Source: Actinomycetes bacterium | GTDB lineage: Bacteria > Actinomycetota > Acidimicrobiia > Acidimicrobiales > Ilumatobacteraceae | Assembly: GCA_025359865.1 (NCBI GenBank) | Contig: JANYDH010000158.1 | Location: forward strand, 1-38,543 | Direction: 5' to 3' | Length of the DNA: 38,543 nucleotides | Shown here: positions 1-7,582 of the stretch, in pieces | Layout of the letters: every line of letters starts with the position of its first letter | Numbering within the stretch: the first letter of the stretch is position 1 | Notes under the pieces: generated by a model | What the model was told of the DNA's origin: nothing | The model's input: the letters and a program-made list of their open reading frames with translations, nothing else | Databases searched by the model: none | Made by a program: the position numbers and the translations under genes

Positions 1-2
1 CC

Positions 3-185
3 ACATCCGGTAACGGCAGCCCAGCATGCGGGCATCACAACCGGTGGAAATCAACCGGGTACCGCACCTGGCACGACCCACAAGGCCACTGGCACCACTA
101 CCGGCCAGACGGAACCGAAATCGGCTGGCGCGCCGACCTCAACACCACCAGCCCGGTCACCCCCCAACACCCCAACGCAACCTGA
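3..185 (+). CDS. C-terminal end of a DUF222/HNH endonuclease (13E12 family), cut by window edge
   Basis: The window opens inside a gene. Frame 3 reads about 60 residues to a TGA at 183-185. The peptide includes CGHHNRWKSTGYRTWHDPQG and HYRPDGTEIG, the typical tail of actinobacterial DUF222-HNH proteins, where an HNH core ('C..HN..K') is followed by a W.DP.G.W..YRPDGTEI segment. These are multicopy genes in many actinobacteria and are thought to behave as selfish or repeat-associated endonucleases; the function here is inferred only from the tail. The N-terminal DUF222 part lies outside the window. Confidence 0.75.
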   Translation, partial: TSGNGSPACGHHNRWKSTGYRTWHDPQGHWHHYRPDGTEIGWRADLNTTSPVTPQHPNAT

Positions 186-260
186 CACCACCGGCGTCTG
201 ATCGACCGCAGTCGGCACCTCGACGCCTGATGAGCCAGCCTCCGACGCCCCAGGACGCTG
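186..260. other. short intergenic stretch before repeat element E1
   Basis: No gene or hairpin terminator is recognised between the endonuclease stop and the first repeat. Open frames here on both strands have no recognisable protein pattern. Confidence 0.4.
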
Positions 261-350
261 AACAGGTTGTCGCAAAATGCTGCTTGGTGGTGCGACGCTT
301 GGCCGTAGCCGTGAGCATCGCCGCAACAAAGGCGAGGGTGAGGCGAAACC

Positions 351-406
351 GCCCAACCTTTGGCGTTGGGCGGTCATTGACAGCAGCCCAACGCCAAAGG
401 TTGGGC
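351..406. repeat. perfect 21-bp-arm hairpin (copy a)
   Basis: Arms 351-371 and 386-406 are exact reverse complements around a 14-nt loop. Each arm contains GCCCAAC and CTTTGGCG. Related hairpins or half-hairpins are at 13327-13366 and at both ends of the 37926-38487 element, whose outer TIR tip is CTTTGGCGTTG. The hairpin therefore looks like two such TIR tips brought head to head by deletion of the interior. Confidence 0.85.
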
Positions 407-554
407 CTCGTGTTGAGTTGGAACGCCGGACCCGTTCGCTCACGGTGCTGCGTTGTGATCGTCGGCCGGGCTGAGGTGGTGTGACATGCGCCTGAGAGGC
501 AGTCGGCCGGGGACCGGGTCTCCGCCGTGGCGAGTTCGAATCGCTGATGGCGGC

Positions 555-604
555 GACACGTGGAGGCATGTGTCGTTACGTATGCACACGTGCCTCCGCG
601 TGTC
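555..604. repeat. 50-bp double palindrome, copy A
   Basis: The sequence begins GACACGTGGAGGCA and ends CGTGCCTCCGCGTGTC. The two arms of about 19 nt are complementary with a few mismatches around a 12-nt centre containing TACGTA. Each arm is itself a smaller inverted repeat (GACACGTG-GAGG-CATGTGTC). Near-identical copies lie at 3639-3688 and 24538-24587. Copies A and B also share the upstream string GTTCGAATCGCTGAT. Confidence 0.85.
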
Positions 605-681
605 GAGCCCGCCACACCATGCACATCGGTGAGGTCGGGTTGGGGCGCCGCCACACCCGACCCGCAATTTGCGACAGCCGG

Positions 682-865
682 TGGCGGGCTCTCTCACCAA
701 CCGATCGCACCCGGTCGCCCTGGTGTTCGTTGCCTCCTCATCGGCCAGCCAACGCTGCGCCGACGGAGCAAGCTCGGCATGTTCGCCGCGCTCGATCAAC
801 GCATCGCCCTCGGATTCGCCATGCCACCCCGCACCCCCGTCGAGACCGGCAGCTACATTGCCCAT
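682..865 (-). pseudogene. hypothetical protein fragment, 3' end lost at element E1
   Basis: Reading leftward from ATG 865, the frame gives residues such as ALIERGEHAELAPSAQRWLA, which look like real helical coding sequence. The frame then runs straight into the right edge of E1 with no natural stop. It overlaps the end of the upstream nucleotidyltransferase remnant, suggesting it was the next gene of that unit. I do not recognise the family. Confidence 0.35.
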
Positions 866-1290
866 CCCATCACCTCGAACTCGCGGGCCCGCTCGCCTCG
901 CCAGTGGGCATCCAGCGTCTGCTTGGCGAGTTCGGCGAGTTCGAAGCGGAGGTACTCGGCGGTGACGGTGGACATCCGATTGTCTCCGCTGCGGAGCCAG
1001 CCGCGTGTGCGGTCTGCGCCGGCGACGAGAACTCGGTGAGCTGCATCGTGGATGAGCTGCTTCAGATTGGGTGGGGCTGCTGCTAAGGCGGTTTGAACGG
1101 AGCCATCGGCGTCGAGGTCCACGAGCAACCGATACAGGTCCCACGCCTCGCTGGCGCGTTTGTCCTGCCCGTTGGTGCCTCGGGTCTCGATCGCGTGGAG
1201 CTTCATCGCGACGAGGGCTGCGGGTGTCGCGAATGGTGCCCGCGCGCGAACGCTCTGGTCGTATTCGGCGATCACGGTGACAGCATGAAG
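853..1290 (-). pseudogene. AbiEii-type nucleotidyltransferase remnant (C-terminal part)
   Basis: The leftward frame contains ATPAALVAMKLHAIETRG and then DLYRLLVDLD, the 'P..L.A.Kl.Ai..R....D..DL..Ll' helix pattern of AbiEii/AbiGii (type IV toxin-like) nucleotidyltransferase proteins. The N-terminal catalytic half with the G-S and D-x-D/E residues is absent: upstream of about 1290 the frame loses similarity to the family. It stops at 853. Part of the same gene is duplicated at 3779-3870. It is probably non-functional. Confidence 0.55.
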
Positions 1291-1501
1291 TTGTGAGTGT
1301 CCATGTGGTGTCGATTCATGTGTTGCGACGGACGTGCCGTCGGATCTGTTTGGCGTGGTTGGCGGTGTTCTTCGGTGCCGACCACACCCGAAACGGAAGG
1401 GGTTGATCACCGCTGATGACATTGGTGGAATGACCGTGGCCCGTACCGTCGCTCACGGTCAATCCCGCGTCCTCGGCTTCTCCATCACTCAGCCATCGAG
1501 G
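1291..1501. other. non-coding stretch before the phd/vapC module
   Basis: No convincing gene on either strand. The sequence continues the decayed nucleotidyltransferase region and leads into the phd promoter. Confidence 0.35.
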
Positions 1502-1551
1502 TTGCCGCTCCCAAACCCCACGACTAATGTAGATATGTAACTACATGGAGG
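1502..1551 (+). promoter_or_regulatory. promoter, operator palindrome and RBS of the phd/vapC module
   Basis: TTGCCG (1502-1507) and TAATGT (1525-1530), 17 bp apart, form a plausible -35/-10 pair. The palindrome ATGTAG-N8-CTACAT (1527-1546) overlaps the -10 and the expected start point, the usual place for an autoregulatory Phd/YefM operator. GGAGG (1547-1551) lies 4 nt before ATG 1556, which decides that start over GTG 1553. Confidence 0.6.
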
Positions 1552-1555
1552 TGTG

Positions 1556-1807
1556 ATGACGACGCAGATGAGCAGCCGACAATTCAACCAAGACACCAGC
1601 GGCGCCAAGAAGGCTGCCGAGAACGGCCCGGTCTACATCACCGACCGGGGCCGACCGGCACACGTGCTGCTGACCTTCGACGACTATGAGGAGCTCGTCG
1701 GACCACACCGAGCACTCGACCTGCTCGCCGAGCCGGCAGGAGTCGCGGACATCGAGTTCGTGGCACCGAAGAACACCGACGTGGCTCGGCCAGCAGCGTT
1801 CGAGTGA
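1556..1807 (+). CDS. Phd/YefM-family antitoxin
   Basis: This 83-aa protein starts MTTQMSSRQFNQDTSGAKKA and continues with GPVYITDRGRPAHVLLTFDDYEEL, the classic Phd/YefM DNA-binding fold ('F.....a.k.A..gPV.IT.rG.p..Vl...'). The C-terminal tail (LAEPAGVADIEFVAPKN) would bind and block the toxin. The stop TGA overlaps the toxin ATG (TGATG), so translation is coupled. A palindrome over its promoter fits autorepression by the antitoxin or the complex. Confidence 0.9.
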   Translation: MTTQMSSRQFNQDTSGAKKAAENGPVYITDRGRPAHVLLTFDDYEELVGPHRALDLLAEPAGVADIEFVAPKNTDVARPAAFE

Positions 1808-2226
1808 TGTTCGTACTCGACACGAACATCGTGTCCGAACTCCGCAAGGTGCGAAGCGGCAAGGCGAACCTCGGGGTTGCCTCGTGGGCCGAGCAAGTCC
1901 CGTCGGCCGCGCTGTTCATCTCAGCGATCACGATCCACGAACTCGAGCACGGCGTGTTGCTCATGGAGCGTTCAGATCCTGCGCAGGGAGCCGTGCTCCG
2001 TGCATGGCTCGACCACAGCGTGACCGCAGCGTTCAAGAGTCGAGTCCTCCCGGTGGACGAGCGCGTCGCGCGTCGCGCGGCCGCCTTGCACGTACCGGAT
2101 CCCGCACCGTTCCGCGATGCCCTCATCGGCGCAACTGCCTTGGTTCACAACATGACCGTCGCGACCCGAGACCTCAAGGACTTCCAGCGCTTCGACGAAC
2201 TCGACGTCATCAATCCCTGGAGTTGA
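1807..2226 (+). CDS. PIN-domain toxin, FitB/VapC type
   Basis: This 139-aa PIN ribonuclease starts MFVLDTNIVSELRK and carries the acidic residues expected of the family: D in VLDTN, E in TIHELEHG, D in FRDALIGATAL and D in TRDLKDF. The FitB-like sub-type is normally paired with Phd/YefM-type antitoxins, as here. ATG 1807 is preferred to GTG 1804 because it gives the standard MFVLDTN start and a 1-nt stop/start overlap with the antitoxin. It looks intact. Predicted activity is site-specific RNA cleavage when not held by the antitoxin. Confidence 0.9.
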   Translation: MFVLDTNIVSELRKVRSGKANLGVASWAEQVPSAALFISAITIHELEHGVLLMERSDPAQGAVLRAWLDHSVTAAFKSRVLPVDERVARRAAALHVPDPAPFRDALIGATALVHNMTVATRDLKDFQRFDELDVINPWS

Positions 2227-2241
2227 GTTGAGTTGAGTTGA
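2221..2241. repeat. pentanucleotide tandem repeat (AGTTG)x4 across the vapC stop
   Basis: Four AGTTG units in a row. The first contains the TGA stop of the PIN toxin and one register carries further in-frame stops. It is short but typical of the slippage-type repeats seen elsewhere in this window. Confidence 0.85.
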
Positions 2242-2406
2242 CCAGCGTCGGCGGCCGAGCTACTGATAGCGCTCGGGCGGAGCGGCCAGGCGGTCGCCGT
2301 CGTGGAGGCGTTCGTCGCCGCAAACCCACAACGGTATGCGGGTATGACGTCGAGAAAGAAACGGCTCACCGTGACGGTCGCCCGCAACACGCACGACGAG
2401 GTCGGC

Positions 2407-2820
<414 letters not shown>

Positions 2821-2832
2821 CCGCCTGTTCAT

Positions 2833-3099
2833 GTGCCTCGCGGGAATCCGTCTCCAAAGCTTGCCATCACTGTCGATCCCGAAATCCGTGAACGAGTCGT
2901 GAGCGCAGCAGCGCGAGACGGCGTCAGCGTGTCGGCATGGATGACCGAGGCGGCTCATCGCTCCCTTGTGGTCCGCGATGGGCTCGAAGCGATCGGCGAG
3001 TGGGAACGGCTGCACGGGTCGTTGACCTCGGAGGAGATGGCGATGGCCCGTCAACGGGTCTCGGCGGAGCTTGCACCGAAGCGCAAACGCTCGGCATGA
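2833..3099 (+). CDS. antitoxin of a PIN-type TA pair (CopG/Arc-like)
   Basis: This 88-aa protein reads MPRGNPSPKLAITVDPEIRE, then VSAAARDGVSVSAWMTEAAH. That is a ribbon-helix-helix-like start ('k.aitvdpe......aA...G.SvSaWm.eAa...l') followed by an acidic/basic tail, the usual form of antitoxins paired with the PIN family next door. It starts at GTG 2833, 13 bp after the preceding PIN gene, and its TGA overlaps ATG 3096 of the following toxin remnant (ATGA). It could also neutralise the PIN toxin at 2407 if that toxin has lost its own partner; this is inference. Confidence 0.75.
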   Translation: MPRGNPSPKLAITVDPEIRERVVSAAARDGVSVSAWMTEAAHRSLVVRDGLEAIGEWERLHGSLTSEEMAMARQRVSAELAPKRKRSA

Positions 3100-3190
3100 C
3101 GACGGTCTACGACACCGGCGTTCTGATCGCTGTCGACCGCAACGACCGCAACGACCGCAACGTGTGGGCTGATCACAGAGTTGGGACCCT
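3096..3190 (+). pseudogene. PIN toxin remnant (N-terminus only)
   Basis: It begins MTTVYDTGVLIAVDRNDRND, a clear PIN start with the first catalytic Asp, coupled to the antitoxin by an ATGA overlap. After WADHR the sequence no longer matches the family in any frame, although the frame stays open to 3566. A 9-bp unit (AACGACCGC) is repeated at about 3141-3160 and duplicates NDR residues. The remaining three acidic motifs are missing, so it should be inactive. Confidence 0.6.
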
Positions 3191-3538
3191 GCTCGCCAAG
3201 TCCGATGCCACACGTCCTCGACACAGTTGCGGGTCCCAGGGTTCGCCCTGGACGCAGATGTCGTACGGCACCACCACGCACAACCCTGCCAACAGCCAAT
3301 TCGTCGTGTTTGCTGCAGCGGTCGATCATGCCCGCAACATCCTCGACACCGACACCTTCGACATCTGTGCCGGCACTGGGGCAGCAATGACCCTCACCGA
3401 AACCGGGTTGTTCCCCACCTTGACTGACGGTTCAGCCGACCACATCGGCGCGGCACGAGTTCGGCTGTCCGCGCCCGCGACCGACCGAGCTGACCGGGAC
3501 GACCTGAGACGTTGGAGTTGCGAGATCCCACAGCATCC
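3191..3538. other. 350-bp stretch without a recognised gene
   Basis: All three forward frames are open for long distances, as expected at this GC content, but none shows a recognisable motif. It is probably degenerate sequence between the broken toxin and the next repeat. Confidence 0.35.
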
Positions 3539-3690
3539 TGACGCAAAAGCTCAGTCTTTGTGTTGAGTTGGTGCGCCAGATGCGTTCGCTCACAGCGCCG
3601 CGTTGTGATCGTCGGCGGTTCGAATCGCTGATCTTGATAACACGTGGAGGCACGTGTCGTTACGTAGGCACACGTGCCTCCACGTGTCGT
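3539..3690 (+). repeat. partial repeat element E2 with double palindrome copy B (3639-3688)
   Basis: From ACGCAAAAGCTCAG (3540) onward the sequence parallels E1: TGTTGAGTTGG, CGTTCGCTCAC, CGTTGTGATCGTCGG and TTCGAATCGCTGAT occur in the same order, followed by the 50-bp double palindrome at 3639-3688. Here the 19-nt arm starting ACACGTGGAGGCACGTG pairs with its complement around CGTTACGTAGGC. It lacks the roughly 70-bp segment that E1 has between GATCGTCGG and TTCGAATC. Confidence 0.75.
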
Positions 3691-3778
3691 GAGCTGTTCG
3701 ATGCCGACGACGCGCGACGTCTGGCCGCCCCGAGTGATACCTCGGCCGTTTCGAAGCGGCTGACATTGCAGGAGGCAT

Positions 3779-3870
3779 CGCTGGCGCGTTTGTCCTGCCC
3801 GTTGGTGCCTCGGGTCTCGATCGCGTGGAGTTTCATCGCGACGAGGGCTGCGGTTGTCGCGAACGGTGCC
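3779..3870 (-). repeat. duplicate of part of the AbiEii-type gene
   Basis: This segment matches 1149-1240 with about three differences over 92 bp and on the leftward strand encodes ALVAMKLHAIETRGTNGQDK again. It is flanked by unrelated sequence on both sides, so it is a displaced gene scrap, not a second gene. It lies about 90 bp after the double palindrome copy B. Confidence 0.8.
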
Positions 3871-4014
3871 GGGGAGGATGACGTGGTCAGCGCCAGACGG
3901 CATCGGGGAGGTTCCAGTCGGCGAGGATGCCGCGGCCGCGCGATCGGTCTTGGGCGAGATCGAGCGCGACGCGGCTGTCTCGGTGCGCTCGTCAGCGGAA
4001 CAGGCAACGATGCG

Positions 4015-4069
4015 TTTCCAACCAAGCATGGTCAAATATAATTGACTGGAAGATGCTTCCGGATAAATA
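4015..4069 (+). promoter_or_regulatory. candidate promoters of the hipBA module
   Basis: TATAAT (4037-4042) lies 16 bp after TTTCCA (4015-4020), and TTGACT (4042-4047) lies 16 bp before TAAATA (4064-4069). Either pair could drive the gene starting at ATG 4080. The local AT-rich patch stands out in this GC-rich window. Confidence 0.4.
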
Positions 4070-4079
4070 CAGTTACCTC

Positions 4080-4402
4080 ATGTTCGTGGAAGCGGTGTCA
4101 CCAGTTGCGCGAGAAGCGCACGAGATCCTTGGAACGCGGATCCGTATCGGAAGGATCCGTCGCGGGTGGACGCTGGCTGCCCTGCAGAGCGCGTTGGTGT
4201 GTCCAAGCCGACCATGATCCGCATTGAGCGCGGCGACTCGAAGGTTGCCATCGGAGCCGTCCTCGAAGCAGCAGCCCTCACCGGCGTCGCACTGTTCGAT
4301 CCGGACCCTGACGTACGGGCCAACCATCGCGCCTTCCAGCAAGCCGAACTGGCGCTCCTGCCACGCGCCGTCCGTCAACGCCGGGTCGACGATGACTTCT
4401 GA
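4080..4402 (+). pseudogene. hipB: HipB-like XRE antitoxin with a one-base frameshift
   Basis: The first part reads LGTRIRIGRIRRGWTLAAL and the second, in another frame, AERVGVSKPTMIRIERGDSK. Together they form the Cro/C1 helix-turn-helix of HipB-type antitoxins. The frame changes at about 4185: adding one base after CCCTG would give WTLAALAERVGVSKPTM. The C-terminal tail continues to TGA 4400-4402, overlapping the hipA ATG (4392) by 11 bp. It is either a true frameshift mutation or a single-base assembly error. Confidence 0.75.
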
Positions 4403-5481
4403 ACCGACCACAGCGTTCGTGTGGATATGGCTCTCAGGAGCAGAAAATCCCGTCGTCTGCGGGCGAATCGACGCAGACCGCTCACCCGTCACCTTCACCT
4501 ATGGTCGCCACTACCTCAACCGCAGCGACGCCGTACCGATCTACGAACCGGAACTCCCATTGCAAGCCGGCACGTAAACGTCCGCATCAGGAACCGGCCT
4601 GCCGCTGTGTATCGACGACGCCATGCCTGACTCCTGGGGCCGACACCTCGTCAACCACCGCCTCGGCAACCCCACAGCCGACTTCAGTGACCTCACCTAC
4701 CTGCTTCAATCCGGGTCGAACCGCATCGGTGCCCTCGACTTCCAAAGCGACCAGAAGACATTCGTCGCACGTGAATCGACGCCGCCCAGCCTGCGTCATC
4801 GCTAAATTCTCACGATCGACTGACACCTACCTGTGGGTGCAGTCAGAGTACGTAGCGATGGAACTCGCACGCCGAGCGGGTCTCCACGTCGCACCAGTCG
4901 AAATTGTGAACGCAGGCGAGCGGTTCGCGCTTCTCGTCGAACGATTCGACCGCACGGCCGGAGGCCACCGCCGGAGGATGGTCAGCGCGCTCACAATCCT
5001 CGGATTCAACACGTTCCCAGACGGCCGCTACGCCACCTACGCAGGCATAGCCCACCAAATCCGCGCGCAGTTCGTTGACCCCGACGCCACATTGCGCGAA
5101 CTGTTCTCCCGTATCTCGTTCAACATTTTGTGCGGCAACACCGACGACCACGGCCGAAACCACGCCGCATTCGTCGACTCGACCGGCCTGTCGCTCACGC
5201 CGGCCTACGAGATCGCCCCACAACAACGGACCGGCAAAACCGCCCAGGAGGCAATGGCGTACACCGACGACATCGGCAACCGCGACTCACGAATCGAACT
5301 CCTCGTCGCAGCTGCTGGCATCTACCACCTTGCCGACAGTGAGGCACACAACATCGTCGCCGAACAGGTGCACGTCATCCGCACCTACTGGAATGATGTC
5401 TGCGACATCGCCGAGTTGACGCAATCGCAGCGCTACAGCTTCATGGACCACCAGTTCCTCAACCCGTACGCCTTCCAATAG
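4392..5481 (+). pseudogene. hipA: HipA-type Ser/Thr kinase toxin, multiply broken
   Basis: Three parts are visible. Residues from ATG 4392 (VWIWLSGAENPVVCGRID, then EPELPLQAGT) are the HipA N-subdomain and end in an in-frame TAA at 4575-4577. The same frame resumes with CIDDAMPDSWGRHLVNHRLG to about 4760 and stops at 4805. A different frame from about 4795 gives IAKFSRSTDTYLWVQSEYVA and then the catalytic NTDDHGRN and a SLTPAYEIAP metal-binding motif, ending PYAFQ at 5481. The stretch that should hold the nucleotide-binding GGARPKA-like loop, roughly 100 residues, is missing at the junction. HipA kinases phosphorylate glutamyl-tRNA synthetase or similar targets; this copy should be dead. Confidence 0.8.
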
Positions 5482-5498
5482 CCACCGCCCTCCAGCCC

Positions 5499-5660
5499 AT
5501 GGAAGCCCGGACCGTCTCACCGGACGAGCGGGAAGCCCTTCATCAGGAACGGGTTGCGCTCAGCGCAGAACTGCACCACGCACGCCGAGAACTCGTCGAG
5601 CAGAGAACCGACGCGGTACTCAAGCTCATTGACCAGCTTGGTTCAGCTGCCTACATCTGA
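5499..5660 (+). CDS. small coiled-coil hypothetical protein (53 aa)
   Basis: ATG 5499 opens a 53-residue frame, MEARTVSPDEREALHQERVA, continuing with SAELHHARRELVEQRTDAVL and ending LIDQLGSAAYI before TGA 5658. The charged heptad-like pattern (L..E...LR.E) predicts a single amphipathic helix or short coiled coil. It begins 17 bp after the hipA remnant stop, in the same direction. I do not recognise the family. The regular composition favours a real small gene, possibly a third member of the hip operon. Confidence 0.5.
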   Translation: MEARTVSPDEREALHQERVALSAELHHARRELVEQRTDAVLKLIDQLGSAAYI

Positions 5661-5897
5661 CTGACGCTACCCGACGCCCACGTATGACCCGGATCTCCTC
5701 GATGCACTGGCGGGCTGCGTTGTCGAGCGGGTCGCAGGCACAGTCTGGCGCCTAGTTCTGGCCCCGTCCTCGGTGACCCGATCGAACCTTCGTGGCGGCC
5801 GATTGAACCTGTTGCACCTCGTCGATGGCGAACAGACCCTCGTGACGTACAAACCGAGTCGGGTCACTCAGTGCCGCCTGTCGTTGGCGTCGCTACG
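5661..5897. other. intergenic stretch between converging units
   Basis: No gene recognised. Both flanking genes end here (the 53-aa ORF from the left, the hydrolase from the right). I see no strong hairpin terminator. Confidence 0.35.
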
Positions 5898-7216
5898 TCA
5901 AGACTCCGCTATATCGACCCCGGATACGACCGGAGCGCTGACTTCAAGAGGGTGCTCTTGCCGACCTGTGCGGATCGACTGAACGACGTCGACGATGGCG
6001 AGCACGGCTGGCTCAAACGCTGCCTCGGCCTCGATCAGTCCCTGGTGGGTTGCGTCCGCAACGCGGTGCTGGCTGTTGGTCGACAGCGTGGCGAGGAGGT
6101 TCTGCAGGTCGGTCCACTCCTTGTGCTTGTCGATCGACTCAGTCGTGGTGACGACGATGAGCGGCTTGTCGTGGAGCGAAACGAGGGCCTTGGCCTGCTC
6201 GAAGACCTTGGGATATATGGACTGCTCGTCGCGCATGTTGCGCATGCCGCGTGGGCTCGACGCGAACGCCTGCACCTGTGACTCAACCGGCTCGGGGAGA
6301 CTCGACCACGCTGACGTGGGCACGGCCCGGGTCACGCCCAATCGGGCGAGGCTGGGGAGCACGCCGTGCCCCCGGCGCATCATCAACTGCTCGGACGCGA
6401 AGCCCGGCAGCGCCGTGAACTCGTCCGGGCTCATCGAGTCGAGCAGCACCATGCCGGCGACCTCGTCCGGGTACTGGGCGGCGTAGGTCATGATGTAGGT
6501 ACCGCCCGCGGAGTGGCCGACGAGCAGGTACGGCCCTGGTTCGCCTGCGCGTGCGAGCAGGTTGTGCAGGTCCGCGGCGATGGCCAGTCCGTCCTGTGGG
6601 CGTTGACGTCGTCGCTCCAGCCCTGACCGGCGCTGTCGTAAGCGCACACCCGGGTGGTGCGGCTCACCTCGGCGGTGACCCGAGCCCAGTTGGCCGACGT
6701 CGATCCGAGCCCGCTCTCGAGCACGACGGTGGGACTGCCCGCCCCCGAGCAGTTCAGGTGCAGGCAGTGGCCGCCGAGGCTGCAGCGGAGCTGGACGATC
6801 ATCCACACGGCGAGCGCGAACGCAATCGGAGGCCACACCCACCCGGCCGCGTTGAGCGCCTGATCGTCGGGCTTCACGATCAGCAGGGTCAGCCCGGCGA
6901 CAGCCATGCTGACGGCAGGCACGCGTGCCCAGCGTTGGGGTTGGCTGGTGAAGCGAGCAGACAGCATGGCAAGCACCGCCCATCCGGCGGCGAAGGCGAG
7001 CAGGGCCGAACCGGAGATGACATGCTCGGCGGCGCCGCCGAAGACACCGATGGTCAGCACGATCGCTCCGACGAAGCCAGCAGCCACCGATCCGCCGACG
7101 ACGCGCCAGACAGGTTCCCGTCTGGGTGCGTCGACCACGGCGTTCGGCTCCTCGTGGCTGACGACGGCTTCGGCCGTTGTGTCGGTCGCTAGTGCGGTGT
7201 GATGGATGGTGTTCAT
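5898..7216 (-). pseudogene. membrane-anchored alpha/beta hydrolase with a one-base frameshift
   Basis: From ATG 7216 (RBS AGGAGA just upstream) the N-terminus holds about four membrane segments (AAGFVGAIVLTIGVFGG, SALLAFAAGWAVLAML, VSMAVAGLTLLIV and WPPIAFALAVWMIVQL). An alpha/beta hydrolase domain follows (SPTVVLESGLGSTSANW, then CAYDSAGQGWS). At about 6608 the frame breaks. One added C in the CCC run restores it and leads into the nucleophile elbow LLVGHSAGGTYIM, the DSMSPDEF region and the catalytic His in VADATHQGLIEAE. The substrate is unknown. A paralogue lies at 10698, and both flank the LuxR regulator. It may be functional if the frameshift is an assembly error. Confidence 0.75.
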
Positions 7217-7255
7217 GGTCTGTTCTCCTTGGTTGCTATTGATTGACGTTGACGG
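7217..7255 (-). promoter_or_regulatory. hydrolase leader with RBS and short GACGTTGAC repeats
   Basis: On the leftward strand an AAGGAGAAC-type ribosome binding site lies 6-8 nt before ATG 7216. Just upstream the plus strand shows a near-repeat of TTGACGTTGAC separated by GGTCA (about 7240-7270), a possible regulator site. Confidence 0.35.
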
Positions 7256-7519
7256 TCATTGACGTTGACGAGCCCAACGAGCCAGCCGCCGTCGACGCCC
7301 ACCGAACGCGAGCACGTTCTGGACGGACGTCCTCGTGCGCAGCTGCTGCGGTTGATCCGACGAGCCCTGTACTGGACTGACGAGAACGGAGCGGGCGACG
7401 CCGTCGTGCCCGATCCCGAGCATCCGGCCGGACAACCCCGCAGGAACGCGACCACTCACATCGACGTCGAGGTTCTCCGGGGGCGGCACGGATCGGCCGG
7501 TCGATGAGGGCACGGCCAC
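7256..7519 (-). pseudogene. N-terminal fragment resembling a carotenoid oxygenase (RPE65 family)
   Basis: The leftward frame from ATG 7519 reads NLDVDVSGRVPAGLSGRMLG and later VQNVLAFGG. This resembles the start of carotenoid cleavage dioxygenases ('v.G.lP.gLsGrllriG...' then '..h....FGG'). After AFGG the frame leaves the family, ending at 7256, so only about 75 residues remain and none of the iron-binding histidines. It sits between the LuxR stop and the hydrolase start, all leftward. The assignment rests on a short pattern. Confidence 0.4.
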
Positions 7520-7582
7520 ATCGTCGACCTAAGGCGACCGGGGCCACATCGGGCGCTCCCCCTCAGATCGCGAAGATGTTCC

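Larger units (their letters stand above)
261..681 (+). repeat. repeat element E1 (TIR family 'CAGGYTGTCGCAAAATG')
   Basis: The left edge AACAGGTTGTCGCAAAATG (261-279) is repeated in inverted form at the right edge as CAATTTGCGACAGCC (665-679). The same edge sequence occurs at 22871 and 37949 and, inverted, at 23251 and 38448. Inside E1 sit two further inverted repeats: a 56-nt hairpin (351-406) and a 50-bp double palindrome (555-604). No transposase is visible, so it resembles a non-autonomous (MITE-like) element or a mosaic of them. Bases 411-462 are shared with 3561-3612. Relative to that copy, E1 has about 70 extra bases between 463 and 534. Confidence 0.7.

Noticed and set aside
351-406. 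Resemblance to an integron attC site (GCCCAAC ... GTTGGGC ends)
   Set aside because: The ends fit RYYYAAC/GTTRRRY, but the arms are perfectly complementary with no extrahelical bases. The other copies lack the consensus boxes, there is no intI, and the surrounding genes are not in one-direction cassettes.
3191-3566. Continuation of the PIN toxin as a functional protein
   Set aside because: The frame stays open but contains none of the remaining acidic motifs of the family.
4575-4577. TAA in hipA as programmed recoding
   Set aside because: The gene also lacks its nucleotide-binding loop and has another frame change, so simple decay explains it.
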